Shown in pieces: positions 53,938 to 63,822 of a stretch of DNA of 64,000 nt. Where the stretch lies: the NCBI GenBank assembly GCA_015832175.1, contig WJXW01000019.1, forward strand, positions 186,001-250,000, given 5' to 3'. Below the pieces are notes generated by a model, which was not told the DNA's origin, made no database searches, and saw only the letters and a program-made list of their open reading frames with translations. The stretch is from Paraphaeosphaeria minitans (lineage: Eukaryota; Ascomycota; Dothideomycetes; Pleosporales; Didymosphaeriaceae). Position 1 is the first letter of the stretch. Every line of letters starts with the position of its first letter. Position numbers and translations under genes: made by a program.

Positions 53938-54325
53938 ATGGAAACAGCAACTTCGGATGCTCATGTTGAAACTTTCGCCTCGTCCTTAGACATTCCTCTA
54001 TCGCAAGAAGTGTCTCCCCAGGAGGATGAGTGGGCCTTCTTATCTCAAACTACACCTAAGTGAGTTCGAGTCAGATGGGGTACATGCTCAACTCCAATTT
54101 GAGTGTTTGGTGTTGACATACGCGAGCCAAAGCTTCCAGCAGCAAATTCAAGCGACGAACGTGAGATCGAACGAACTTGATGTAAAGCTTTCTAAGGTAA
54201 TGCTGGACAGAGGAGCCAAGAAAGTTTCAAGGACGAAGAGAGTATCAAAGGCAAGAAAAGAGTTGGACGCAAGGAAAGCGCTCAAGGAAAAGCAAAAGCT
54301 CAAGAAAAAGAAAGCGGCGAAGTAG
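53938..54325 (+). CDS. Small lysine-rich two-exon protein (104 aa)
   Basis: Family not recognised. Exon 1 (53938-54059) gives an acidic N-terminus (METATSDAHVETFASS... EDEWAFLSQTTP). Exon 2 (54133-54325) follows in phase after a 73-bp intron (GTGAGT...CCAAAG). It gives a coil ending in a very basic tail (RKALKEKQKLKKKKAAK), like many nucleolar or ribosome-associated proteins. The strong donor and matching phase support a real gene. Confidence 0.5.
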
Positions 54326-55330
54326 AAGAAAAGACACAGTGTTTGAGACTCATCTTAACTTGAACAATTGAGGTGGATTTTTTGTAGTAGACTTTGTAAT
54401 GGCAGCGCTGGCCGCAATGTTTTCGGCGTGCTTCCATATAAACGCACTAATTATCCCTCCCTCGATTGTTCTAACCATGGTCTGCTTCTATAAGAATTAT
54501 GTCTCTACTGAACTCTTTCACAACTTTCTAGTTCAGATTCTCCAGTAAACGATTTTGAAATTCATGGTCAACAGTAAATATTGTCAGATCACAGTCATAC
54601 TATGAAACCCGCCTTCACACGGATTTTCACGCCTAGGGCCCTACCTACATGGCAGCGAACTGAAAGGTTGAGCACATGGGACCAACGGGAGCACGACAAC
54701 AACGACAGCATTCTGACGGTCAACGAAAGCGTCAGAGGGTCGTCACAGCTTATCATCGAGAAAGCGCTGACCGTCAGCACCAGTGTCAGCACCGCAAAAG
54801 CGTCAGAAGCTTGGCTTATCTTGTCATCGAGATAAAACATTTGAAATTCAGGCGGGGCAAAGGTACGATTTCGAACATTATCGCAGAGTAAGAGCAATCT
54901 CCCAGAGAAACTACACTCTCTTCACCTATATGCGTGGTTGGCAAGCCTCGAAAGGCCAAACGTCCACTATCAAGCCTGTTCTCAGCGGCTACGCTTGCAG
55001 CGCAGCTACGATACCCAAAGATCTCATGTAATCACCTGAGTAAGCAACAGCCGGAAGAAGGAGGCGTTTTGCCTTTTAGAGGCTGCGAGGCCTGGTGTAG
55101 GGAATTTTACTGGCGTAAATACTGTCGGCATTGACGATGCCGAACGTCAATCGGCATCAGTATATTCTGCGTGGGATGGCTGCATGGAGACATCAACAGC
55201 TCTGCCATTGACAGCCGTCGGCGTCGGCGTCAGCGTTGACGACTGCGATGACGGTGCTGCTGGTCGCTAGCGTCGGAATTGGTTGTAGCGAGCGATGACA
55301 CTTTTGGCCGTCAGAGCGCCGGTAGCGGCA
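54326..55330. other. Intergenic stretch with GTC/GAC-rich short repeats
   Basis: No gene is supported. It contains GATGCCG-AACGTCAAT-CGGCATC, a perfect 7-bp hairpin at 55135-55160, and runs such as GTCGGCGTCGGCGTCAGCGT near 55220. Confidence 0.4.
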
Positions 55331-56807
55331 GTGTCAGAACATGTAGGGAGACAATGCTGCAACCACGTCAAGCATGCTAAGGGATGACGCTGTGAGCTGT
55401 TCCACACTAAGCCCAGAATAGCCAAGCGGCATTCCAATTTCCATCGTTTGTGTACGATCTGGTCGTTCGGAACGCTGTTTCCACATCTGCCTCTCAAGGG
55501 GAATGCAAACGTCGACTACTTGCTGAAGATCAGCTACAACACGGGCTTCCTCCTTGTCCACCCAGCACAGCTCCCACAGCATCTGATCAATTTGAGCGAG
55601 CAAGTCCTGCGCCATCTTGCGGAAGCGGCTAATAGCAATCAGTCGGCCGTCTAGATAAAATGCCATTCTATCGGAGATAAGTGTGCGTTGCCTGAGTTAC
55701 CAGCGTTTAATCCAACATGCTCGTCGTACGCAAGCATGCTAATCATCTCGCTCATCTGGCTGAATGAGCCGTCCTCCAGATACTTGTGCCGGATCTCTAG
55801 AAAACAATCACGGTCCTGCTCTGTCTGTGTGCTGCGCTGTGAGCCTGGGAGCAGCTTCTCAACTGCAACCACCTGTACGCGGACACCATCCCCGCCAGCG
55901 TGTACGAGTAGTTCGTCGCGGCCTGCAAGCGGTCTGTGTCTGTATCGTACCCAAGCACCACCAGAAACTGAATCAGACCAGTAGACAGCGCTACGGGGTG
56001 ATATGTTATGAAGACAAATGAGCTAATCGACGCAAGGAGCGCCTCTGTCTGAGCTGCTCTATCATCGCCATCCAGTGCGTCCCACAGCTGGATCCCGCAC
56101 GATTTCTACTTGTCTGTCCATGTAAAGAGCTCGCGTTCGGCCTTTAGCATGTCTTCTTGCGTCTGACTGCGTGCCATACGACTGAGCCGCGGGCCGTCGC
56201 TATCGGCGTCACTGCCCAACTCGTCGTCTTCGCTGTCCTCCTCGCTGCCGGACGCCGCGCTGCTTCCCGCTCGACAACTGTGCACCGCTGCTCCTTGTTG
56301 CCTAGAACTAATAAATAGAAGTAAATAACCCTTATTATGTACCTTGCGTACACGGCCTGACTTTCCAGGTTCTGCAGTCGCCCCAACAGCCGCACGTCGA
56401 CCTCGCTCTACTTTACGCTCCGCAGCCACCGCCTTGTCTCTTGTGGAAGCGTAGAAACTTCTCTTAACCAGTCCCTCCACTAGCTAAGCAGCTAGCTTGA
56501 TCTTGAGTTTGTTGTGATCGGGCGCCCGGGCTTGTTGTACCAGATAAACGAGATTCCGGTCCTCGAAGAACTCTGGCTAGCCTGTGCGCTTGAACCATCC
56601 CGTCTTGTCGGTTTTTGTAGTCCCTTTTAGCGTTTCTAGCTCTTGCTTGACTTCTTGTTGTGTCAGATTGTACCCAGCAAGCTGCTTCTGAAGAGAAAAT
56701 TTAAAGTTGACATATTTATTGTTCTTCGCCTTGGCTGTTTTAACAATGAAGTATTTATGTAAACCCCCTATGCAGAAGAAGGTCTGCACTTTTACAGTCT
56801 CGTACAA
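55331..56807 (-). pseudogene. Decayed copy of a large repetitive fungal gene of unknown function
   Basis: One degenerate reading runs in order on the minus strand. LETLKGTTKTDKTGWFKRTG (stop), a frame to GLVKRSFYAS and an acidic GSEEDSEDDELGSD come first. After a further TAG come IQLWDALDGDD, SSFVFITYHPVALS, LGYDTDTDRLQAATNYSYTL and AVEKLLPGSQRS. The last part is MISMLAYDEHVGLN and FYLDGRLIAISRFRKMAQ. At least three in-frame stops and two or three one-base shifts are seen. From memory these blocks resemble long, multi-copy proteins common in ascomycete genomes and annotated as hypothetical. I cannot name the family, and a mobile or subtelomeric origin is only inferred. Confidence 0.6.
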
Positions 56808-57221
56808 TAAGCTCTTGTAGCATTGGGCAAGATCAACTAATGGATTAGATCAAGGATTTCTGCTACCAATTCAACAAATGGATGCACCTGAGCTCCTTTG
56901 TAGTTGATAAAAGGTCACATAATTAATGGCTCTTTTGAGCAACTTTGTTGCCAGGGTGTCGAATTCACGTCCGTGCACCACTAACGTTACCACGGACCTC
57001 AATGTCGGTGAATTCCTTCTCTCATCCCTCTCTATCCCGCCGATTCCTTCGCTACCTGCAAAACTCCGCTACTAAATAATGCAGCGACTCGATTACATTG
57101 GACCTCTCACCATCACCTGCGTGACCTCTGTGACCCGCCTGAGCCCGTGCACTCTCAAACACCCTCGCATAGATACCAGGCACCAGAGGGAGGGGGAGGA
57201 GATGAGGGTTCTTGTGATAAC
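56808..57221. other. Intergenic stretch, no supported gene
   Basis: Overlapping short ORFs only, without motifs. Confidence 0.35.
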
Positions 57222-57551
57222 TCACGGTTTGCCCCATTTAATGTTTCTTTTAGTCACCCTAAGGTGCTTTGTCTGATGATTACCCTGTGGCGGTTTCTGC
57301 TGCACCGGATCGTACCGAACACTACCCCAAGGGTTCATGCCCATTTTCCATCCATATGCAGTCAGAACCTCGTAGACACGCGACTTATCTGCGCATTCCA
57401 ACCGTCCCCAGCCAGATTTTTCTTGCGACCAATTCACGCTCTCGAACCTGGGTAGAATGCTGTCCTTGAAATATTGCTCCCACTCGTTGGTACGTTCTTG
57501 AGAGTGTTCAGGGGGGCCAAACGCGATCATAAATCTCTTCGAGTCTGACAT
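57222..57551 (-). CDS. Hypothetical 109-aa protein
   Basis: An intact single-exon frame starts at ATG 57551: MSDSKRFMIAFGPPEHSQER. It has a mixed alpha/beta pattern with several Trp (NEWEQYF, VNWSQEKSGWGRLE, AYGWKMGMNPWGSV) and a basic tail. There is no signal peptide or membrane helix. It is rich enough in aromatic and Gly residues to look like a folded small domain, but no family is recognised. Confidence 0.45.
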   Translation of the reverse strand: MSDSKRFMIAFGPPEHSQERTNEWEQYFKDSILPRFESVNWSQEKSGWGRLECADKSRVYEVLTAYGWKMGMNPWGSVRYDPVQQKPPQGNHQTKHLRVTKRNIKWGKP

Positions 57552-57946
57552 GGTTATGTGGAGTTGAACTGCGACGTAGTATACCGACCACAAAGATTTT
57601 TGAGTGTAGAGAACTGAAAGCGTTTCGTCTGTATTGCAGCTTCTTTGTACCAGTCATTCGGATACAAATGCTAACAACTGAACCGTAAGCAACAAGCCCA
57701 AGGGCGTTATAGACCATGATTCTCTTCCAAAAAAGTTAGAATGCATGAAACCTCATCATGATGTCCTTGCTTGGATCAATACATTGCACTGACGTTTGTA
57801 CCTCAGCCAACCTGTAATCATCTATCACTTTCCCTGTTCTGACCAACATTCTAATCATTGACAAGAAGAGTTAATGTAAACCTAAGCTGCTATAGATCTC
57901 TTTCAATTCATATCTCGTGCCGTGAGCATGCCGAATTATCATTATA

Positions 57947-58395
57947 ATCACAGTTTTGTACTCAGCGACAGTCTTAGCAGAAGAAAATCGGAAGGTACGG
58001 GTAGCTAACCATCTCTATAGATAAGAGCAGGACAGGCGGAGACAGTGTATTGCTACAGGAGGCCCTCTGCAGGCCGGACAAGGGCGTGCTCTAGCTGCCA
58101 CCAAGTCTTGCCCTAACTCGTCCGTAGTCGCTATACAGTAAGCGTAAGCATCTTAGAACGCATGGCTTCCGCGGAATTCGGGGGTCTCCGCTTGCTGCTT
58201 CACGGCAGCGTAGCAGCAGATGAACCACCGCTGGGATCAGAATTACCTATGTATCTGTTTGTATCACTGGAGGATAAAATGCGAATCATATCATCAACAG
58301 ATATTCTCCGTGGACACAGAGAGCCTGGCGACAGCCCTGGCCCACTTCAACAAGCACGAGGTCGATCCAGCCTCCTGCACTAGGCCATAGTACTA
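57947..58395 (+). repeat. Dispersed repeat segment S, copy 2
   Basis: It matches the reverse complement of 18724-19180. In this copy segment S runs directly into the dynamin-derived segment D (58400-58590) on the same strand. In copy 1 the order and orientation of S relative to D differ. Confidence 0.6.
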
Positions 58396-58399
58396 TAGG

Positions 58400-58590
58400 A
58401 GTTTTATATGCAATTGGCCGTGAGCCTGTTGCGTCTATGAGGATCCGCATTGTCCCTGGACCGGAAGAGAACCGTTCAGCGGCCGGCAAAGAGAAGTTGC
58501 TAAAGACGTCGAGTCCCTGGATTGTGCCACGACCTTAAGCTATAGATTTATACGTAGGGATCACCCACACAATTCTCAATCTGCTATCCC
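58400..58590 (+). pseudogene. Fragment of dynamin-like GTPase gene (repeat segment D, copy 2)
   Basis: It reads LYAIGREPVASMRIRIVPGP then ENRSAAGKEKLL, the stretch after the G2 region of dynamin-like GTPases. It carries a few more residues of the upstream side than copy 1. Stops follow quickly. It matches 18497-18640 closely, including non-coding bases after the motif. Confidence 0.6.
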
Positions 58591-59399
58591 ATGCGCTTTC
58601 GCGGGCTCGCTCAGGATCTTGAGTAACGCCACTATTTCGTATGATTTTGCTTTCCCCATGACATGGAGAACTTCTAGCACCCTACTTCTTGCAATTACTG
58701 TATGTCGTAACTAAATTTGACAAGGTGCTTCAAAATGTTCATTTCGCAACAGATTTCGATGCGCGCTCCCGGGAGGGCGGGGTTAAGCCAATACTCGGAG
58801 TTAGCCGCATGCGCTGACGTACACCTGCTTGAGCGGATTTTCCAAAACCGTACTGCGATTCGGTCCACCAGCGCGCTGCATTGATTCATAACCTCCATCT
58901 TAGCTGCCATTTCTATTGTGCCGTTGCTGTCTTTCTGCGTTTATTGTTGCTGACCGCAACGTTAGTATCAGTCTCGATTCATCGCAACTCGCCCATGCTG
59001 TTTCGCCTGGCTCGTCCTATTGCTGACGTGCTTATGTGCGGCGGCTTACCACTTGTGTTTTGCTCTCGATGTTCCCTCATTTGTGGTAAAGGTTCGATTA
59101 GATGTGTCCAAGCCGTTGCCCTCTCTTGTAGCAAATGCGGTTTCACCCCTCAGAAAGCTTTTTACACGAATTACCCTGCTGTCAGCATCACTTGAGCGTT
59201 CATCTTTGGTCCGGAGCACAGATGTGCATTAGCCGGCCTCTTAACAAAAGCGTACTATCTAACTATAGCGATAGTAATCCTTTAATTTAGTAGAATTAAA
59301 TATAGCTCCTTCAAGTCAGGAGATAGAAACTGGTGGAAGGCGTCAACACCATACACAAACGAGGTAGATGCGAGCTGGTTCGCGATCTCAGGCGAAATC
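58591..59399. other. Intergenic stretch with one CTTCACCC-type repeat copy
   Basis: At 59143-59192 there is a diverged copy of the motif seen at 13137 and 13301 (TTTCACCCC...CTGTCAGCATCACT). No gene is supported. Confidence 0.35.
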
Positions 59400-59470
59400 G
59401 GGAAACAGGTAGCGCGATTGCTAAACGAGACGCGTCAGGCCCGGAACGTAGCGGCCCCAGGGAGGAGTTC
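59400..59470 (+). repeat. Third copy of the 76-bp repeat
   Basis: GGAAACAGGTAG...CGCGATTGCTAAACGAGACG...GTAGCGGCCCCAGGGAG parallels the tandem units at 48471-48635, with a short internal deletion. Confidence 0.5.
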
Positions 59471-60094
59471 GTGCGCGCAGGAGGGGCACTGGGAAGGCCG
59501 CTTGCAGAATTTACAGGCGGCGGGGATTAATCGTGGCAGGAACATGTATTCTATTCATGTTCACCGAAGGCGAATTGATCCATAATCTTGTCCTACTCCG
59601 AGTCAGGTAATTTTGACAGTAGTAGAAACTGCACTGTTGCTGCAAAGTTTATCGACGGTACTATGGTTGGAATAGCTCATCACGGAGAATAGAGAACCTC
59701 CGAGCCTTCCGAAGATGCGGGGGTCTTATCGCATGTCAGATATTAGTGACGGAACAAAGCCCTTGCGCATATCAGCGAATTTTTTGAGGACATGGAAATC
59801 ACGCCATAGATGGCTGTATGCATCATAAGGAGACTTAAAGTGAGTCGTTGTGATCAGCTCACCTTGTACCGCAAACCCACCTATCACAACCAAGGATGAC
59901 CGAATAGCATCAAAATGGTCTATTTTAGGATGATATGAATCAATCAGACATCTGCTGAATACACTCTTCAGCGATCGGTATTTGTGGGAACGGTAGGAAC
60001 TCACGCAACATCACACCTTTCTCTGAGTTCGGCCCGTTAATGGGTACGTCCAAGGCTCGACACGGACCATCATACATCTGACCGGAGGGATTGA
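59471..60094. other. Intergenic stretch, no firmly supported gene
   Basis: A minus-strand frame at 59726-60004 (IDSYHPKIDHFDAIRSSLVV...HLWRDFHVLKKFADMRKGF) has coding-like composition. It lacks a convincing start or family and may be a relic. Confidence 0.3.
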
Positions 60095-61225
60095 ATGGAT
60101 TTCGACCTCCTCACACTTTCCCCGCGAATCCACCAGGATCGACACGTCCACAATATGGATTTCAAGACTGCAGATCTTGAAAGATATATCGCAAGCTGCC
60201 ATTCAACCCAATACCAGCGATTCGGCATTACCGATCGGGTTTTCGACCAAGGCATGACCCATGTGAGGCCCAGACTTAACAGTGACCGAACGAACCGAAC
60301 CATCCTATTCCCTGGAAGTTTTAATCCTCCCCATTGTGGACATGAAACCCTTCTGCGCCGAGCGTTCGAGAATAGTCAAGATATAGATGTCATTGCTGCC
60401 ATTGTTCTTCTGTTGGATGACGATGACGTGGAAGCAAAGTGCCGTCACTTAGGACAGAGATTCACTTTGGCGAAGGAAGACCGGGTTCGACTGTGGCGAG
60501 GTTATGGACCTCATGATTGGCGTTGGGTTCATGATAGTAGCGAAAGAGATTTCCGTCGTCGTCTTACGGATGTCATCACTGGAGACGGATTCGATCCGAA
60601 GTTTGTGGTATTAGCAGGACCAGATTACATCAAGCGAGACTCAAGACCTCCTTGCAATTCCTGGGGCTGTGAAGAGACCATGGTTAGTGACGCTAGCAGA
60701 CCTGCGGACTTTACCACCCGACGACATGCTCTAGAACAGCTTACGGACTGTGAGCCTTGGGAATCCGTCACTTGTGATAAAGGGGTAGTGATACAACATG
60801 CGAAGAGACTAGTCGCTTCTCTAAGCGGCGGGATATGTTTACTCGCACATGAGATACTAGACAGGAGTCAGTGGACCTAAACATAATCTGGGCCGAGCCG
60901 AGTTAACTCAGGCTCTAGATCCCAACTATTTCGAGGATCTCATTGCCTTTGTCCGCTCTGAGAACGAAAAGGAAGTTAAAGCAGTTAGGGTGTGTTTACG
61001 AAGAGGCTCCACTAAGGGGACAATCCGTTTCATCCCATCAAAGGACCAAGCAGACGCTGTCAGCTCCAACCGTGTTCGGCAGATCATAGAAAGTGGTATG
61101 CGTGAGACGCTTCGAGAGAATCTCGAACCTTTTGCCCTCAATCCAGATATTTTGATAGACATTATTCACACCCGTGAACGAAATGCGCTATCCGATCCCC
61201 ATGGGCGGTTCGACACTGGATCTTG
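60095..61225 (+). pseudogene. Cytidylyltransferase/NMNAT-like nucleotidyltransferase, one frameshift
   Basis: The protein starts MDFDLLTLSPRIHQD. At residues 68-90 it has ILFPGSFNPPHCGHETLL, the HxGH nucleotide-binding signature of the nucleotidyltransferase superfamily (NMN adenylyltransferase, cytidylyltransferases). Further on come DPKFVVLAGPDYIKRD and, near the end, VSSNRVRQII, equivalent to the conserved SSTxIR motif that contacts the phosphates. The frame ends at 60880 (SQWT), but the rest (NLGRAELTQALDPNYFED onward) is open in another frame, with no intron signals between. A one- or two-base indel near 60875 is therefore likely. The substrate cannot be told from the sequence. Confidence 0.65.
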
Positions 61226-61645
61226 AGCTACCGGTAATTCGTGTCGAGGTTATGAGCTTCTGAGTGAGTTCTGTAAATTTATGATAGATCTCGCGTAGTT
61301 GCTAACGCATTCGCACCTGTAGTATTCCTTGTCACATTTCTTGTGACAAGACTGAAGTGCTCCTGTGTACAGTGCCGGATCTTAAGTCGTTAGATGAGTC
61401 GTCATAATGTTACATTGGATAATTGCATCTGGAATCACGCGACTAATAATGATTTCGCATCTTTTACTGTATTGAGTATCAGACTCCAGTTCTCCGACTT
61501 TCGTATGTTAAGCCCTTAACGGAGCAACCAAGCCTATCGACACGTCCAGCCGCGGCGACTTGGTCAGTCAGTCAGCCAGAACGCGGCTTGGCACCCTACG
61601 CATGATCAAGCACTCGCTGGAAAAGTGGGAATTATACTTGGCCTT
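61226..61645. other. Intergenic stretch, no supported gene
   Basis: A short palindrome-like CACATTTCTTGTGACAAG at 61332 is the only structure noticed. Confidence 0.3.
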
Positions 61646-62148
61646 TCAGGTTCGAGCAACAGTGTCTAACGGACACTGAAACTGTTCGCTCATCGACCTA
61701 TGGAGACCAGCCTGTCCTGAAAGATGTCCTGGCTGAATTCCAGATGCCTGCGAGCTGTCAAAGGGAGCTGGCCCCCGAAGAGCTGTTTTGAACTCTTCCG
61801 CTGAGTACTTGGCGAAGCCATTCTTTTCCAGCTCGCTCGCCCATAGCGCAGCAGAATTACGATCTGCCCACGCCATGAGACGCAAGATCGATCTCAGATC
61901 ATGGTTCTATTTCTCCAACCGCGTGACATGAGCCCGCAGCTGTGTAGTCGTTTTCGCATCCTCAGCAACACTGTACACACAATGGAGACTCTTGATCTGG
62001 CAAGTGTTGCATTCTGGGCGTACTCCATCACACTTGGAGCGATTAACCGATGTTCGGCCACGATTTGTATCCTACGATGTACCTTCGACTTACGCTGCCT
62101 GCAGCCCTCGCAGGCTACAGAGGTGATTTTCCCACGAGGAGTGCGCAA
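61646..62148 (-). pseudogene. Zn2Cys6 transcription factor with internal stop
   Basis: The DNA-binding domain reads ACEGCRQRKSK, then across a 50-bp intron (62033-62082) CDGVRPECNTCQIKSLHC. This gives the six Cys of a fungal Gal4-type binuclear cluster, with the intron at the position often seen in this family. A short coiled-coil linker (TTQLRAHVTRLEK) is followed by an in-frame TAG at 61907-61909. The same frame then continues NHDLRSILRLMAWADRNS to 61646. Replacement of CAG by TAG would explain the stop. No ATG is found directly upstream in frame, and the large regulatory domain is absent. It is a broken, truncated regulator. Confidence 0.75.
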
Positions 62149-62590
62149 GGCGTAGTTTCCCGAGATAGGGCCTGGTTCTGATGCATCGTGCGTTCACATG
62201 ATCCACCGAAACCCGTATCTGGCGCGATGGAGGCTTTCATGGTGACAACGGGTGCGAGGTGCTGAATGTGGAGTTGGCGATTTGTCGTGGCTATAGGGCT
62301 ATAAGCCCTGTGACTTATCCGCGCAGCGCATGCAAGGGTCACAAGTTCATGTCGCACGGGACCACGCGCAGAGCCACTAAAGCGCACTGCAACTCGTCCT
62401 TCACAAGCAGCTTGCTGTTACAGACAACAAAAATCTCTTCGGAATGCTCGCAGAGCGCCCTTTCCGTTAATTTGGTCACACATTCTGGATCACCGTGTTT
62501 CACTCTTGCGTTCCACTGCGCCAAAGCGAAGTCGCACTGCTGAGGAGACTCACCCCCAGCATATAGGGTGGAAGCCGTCGCAGTGAAACA
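62149..62590. other. Intergenic stretch, no supported gene
   Basis: A minus-strand frame at 62339-62524 (WNARVKHGDPECVTKLTERA) has coding-like composition but no recognised family. Confidence 0.3.
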
Positions 62591-62594
62591 CAGC

Positions 62595-62700
62595 GTAGGC
62601 TATGTCTGGGCGGGTCCCCAGCATAAGATTCACAAGGGACTCAATGGCCTTTTGGTACCATTGAGTGCGGTCAGGCGACGCCTAATGTGTGGGAGGCGCT
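62595..62700 (-). pseudogene. Ty1/copia retrotransposon scrap
   Basis: The minus strand reads WYQKAIESLVNLMLGTRPDI followed by AYAV. This is the conserved YQxxIGSLMYLxxxTRPDIAYAV stretch after the reverse transcriptase of copia elements. Only about 100 bases are recognisable; the rest is lost. Confidence 0.6.
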
Positions 62701-63104
62701 GGCTCAGGGTGTACAGTGGTCATTAGGGTGTCGACTTTGTCATTGCAGCTATCCATGCCGACTTCATGCAGGACCTTCTGCACATAGCCTCTCGCGCCAA
62801 GTTTGATAGTGTGATGTGCGATTACGCCGATTGCGGCGTATTTCCATGCCCTCGTGCGGATGACGTCGATAATACTCAGCGAAGTCCTCTTGACACCCCG
62901 CTACAGTACCAGGTTTGGAAAGGGCGGCGGGTTTTCACACCAAAACTTGGAAATTTCAATTTCTTTTGTGAAGAACTTCGCATTCAAACGTTCTCTACTT
63001 CTCCTCTCCTAGAAGACCTTACATACTCTCAACGCGTTCGATCAGCCAAGAACATGAGGCTGTAGAGACGCATACGAATACGATTATCACGAAATTTCTG
63101 GTGT
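62701..63104. other. Stretch without a supported gene
   Basis: The plus-strand ORF at 62766-63065 shows no motif, and no repeat is recognised. Confidence 0.3.
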
Positions 63105-63330
63105 TGCGGCTTGTAGGGCCCATAGATAGTCTCTATCGGATCAGATTATCTATTTCAATATGGTGTAATGATCAGGCGGCTCCTGCCCGTCAATGGTGTT
63201 AATGCCGACGATGCCACCTCACCTGGATCCACACCCCCAGTGAGGGCAGGCAACGGCCTGACTACTTGTTTACGAGAGTCGGGTGCACCTTGGATGAATA
63301 CTCTCCCTCCATCCATGAACCACCTTATTC
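63105..63330 (-). pseudogene. Fot1/pogo transposase 3' scrap (inverted relative to copy at 6000)
   Basis: The minus strand reads RKQVVRPLPALTGGVDPGEV then ASSALTPL, parallel to RKQVIRPTQALSGAADLDKV then ASSASTPS in the copy near 6620-6690. The sequence beyond the stop (GATAGAGACTATCTATGGGC) also matches its counterpart. About 220 bases survive. Confidence 0.65.
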
Positions 63331-63822
63331 GATGCACAGATTCATCAGGGCAAGAGAAAGCATCGATATTGTAAACTTTGCATGTTTTGCGTTCCGCTGG
63401 CGATCAAAGCAATGAAAGCAAAAATTTGCCGAACTCAGCGCCAGTCTCAGGAAAGTCGACGATCTGACCTATGAAATCTCGAAAAAGCAGGATATTAGTA
63501 CAGGACTATAATATCACGAAGCACGGCGCAAGGATAATCGAACCCGGCCACATAAACTTGCAAATACACCATTGACTCTCCCATCCCGGGATAACAGCAA
63601 GCCTAACAATTCATGGATATCTCGATACTAAGGGGATGACACCGCTATAGGAAAACAGAAAAACGCCCTAGAAACTAGAACCGAAGGTTGCAATACAAAT
63701 CCGATCGAATAGTTGCAGTAATCGCGCGTGTCACTACACGGCTCGCAAAAATGCCAATGCGTGCATCAACCTGAAGTCGGAACACCCCCAAGTTTCTCTC
63801 GCATGCAATAGCGAATGTGATC

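Noticed and set aside
63535..63600. Possible tRNA on the minus strand (ATCGAACCCGGCC)
   Set aside because: The T-arm resembles a tRNA but no D-arm, anticodon stem or acceptor pairing can be built.
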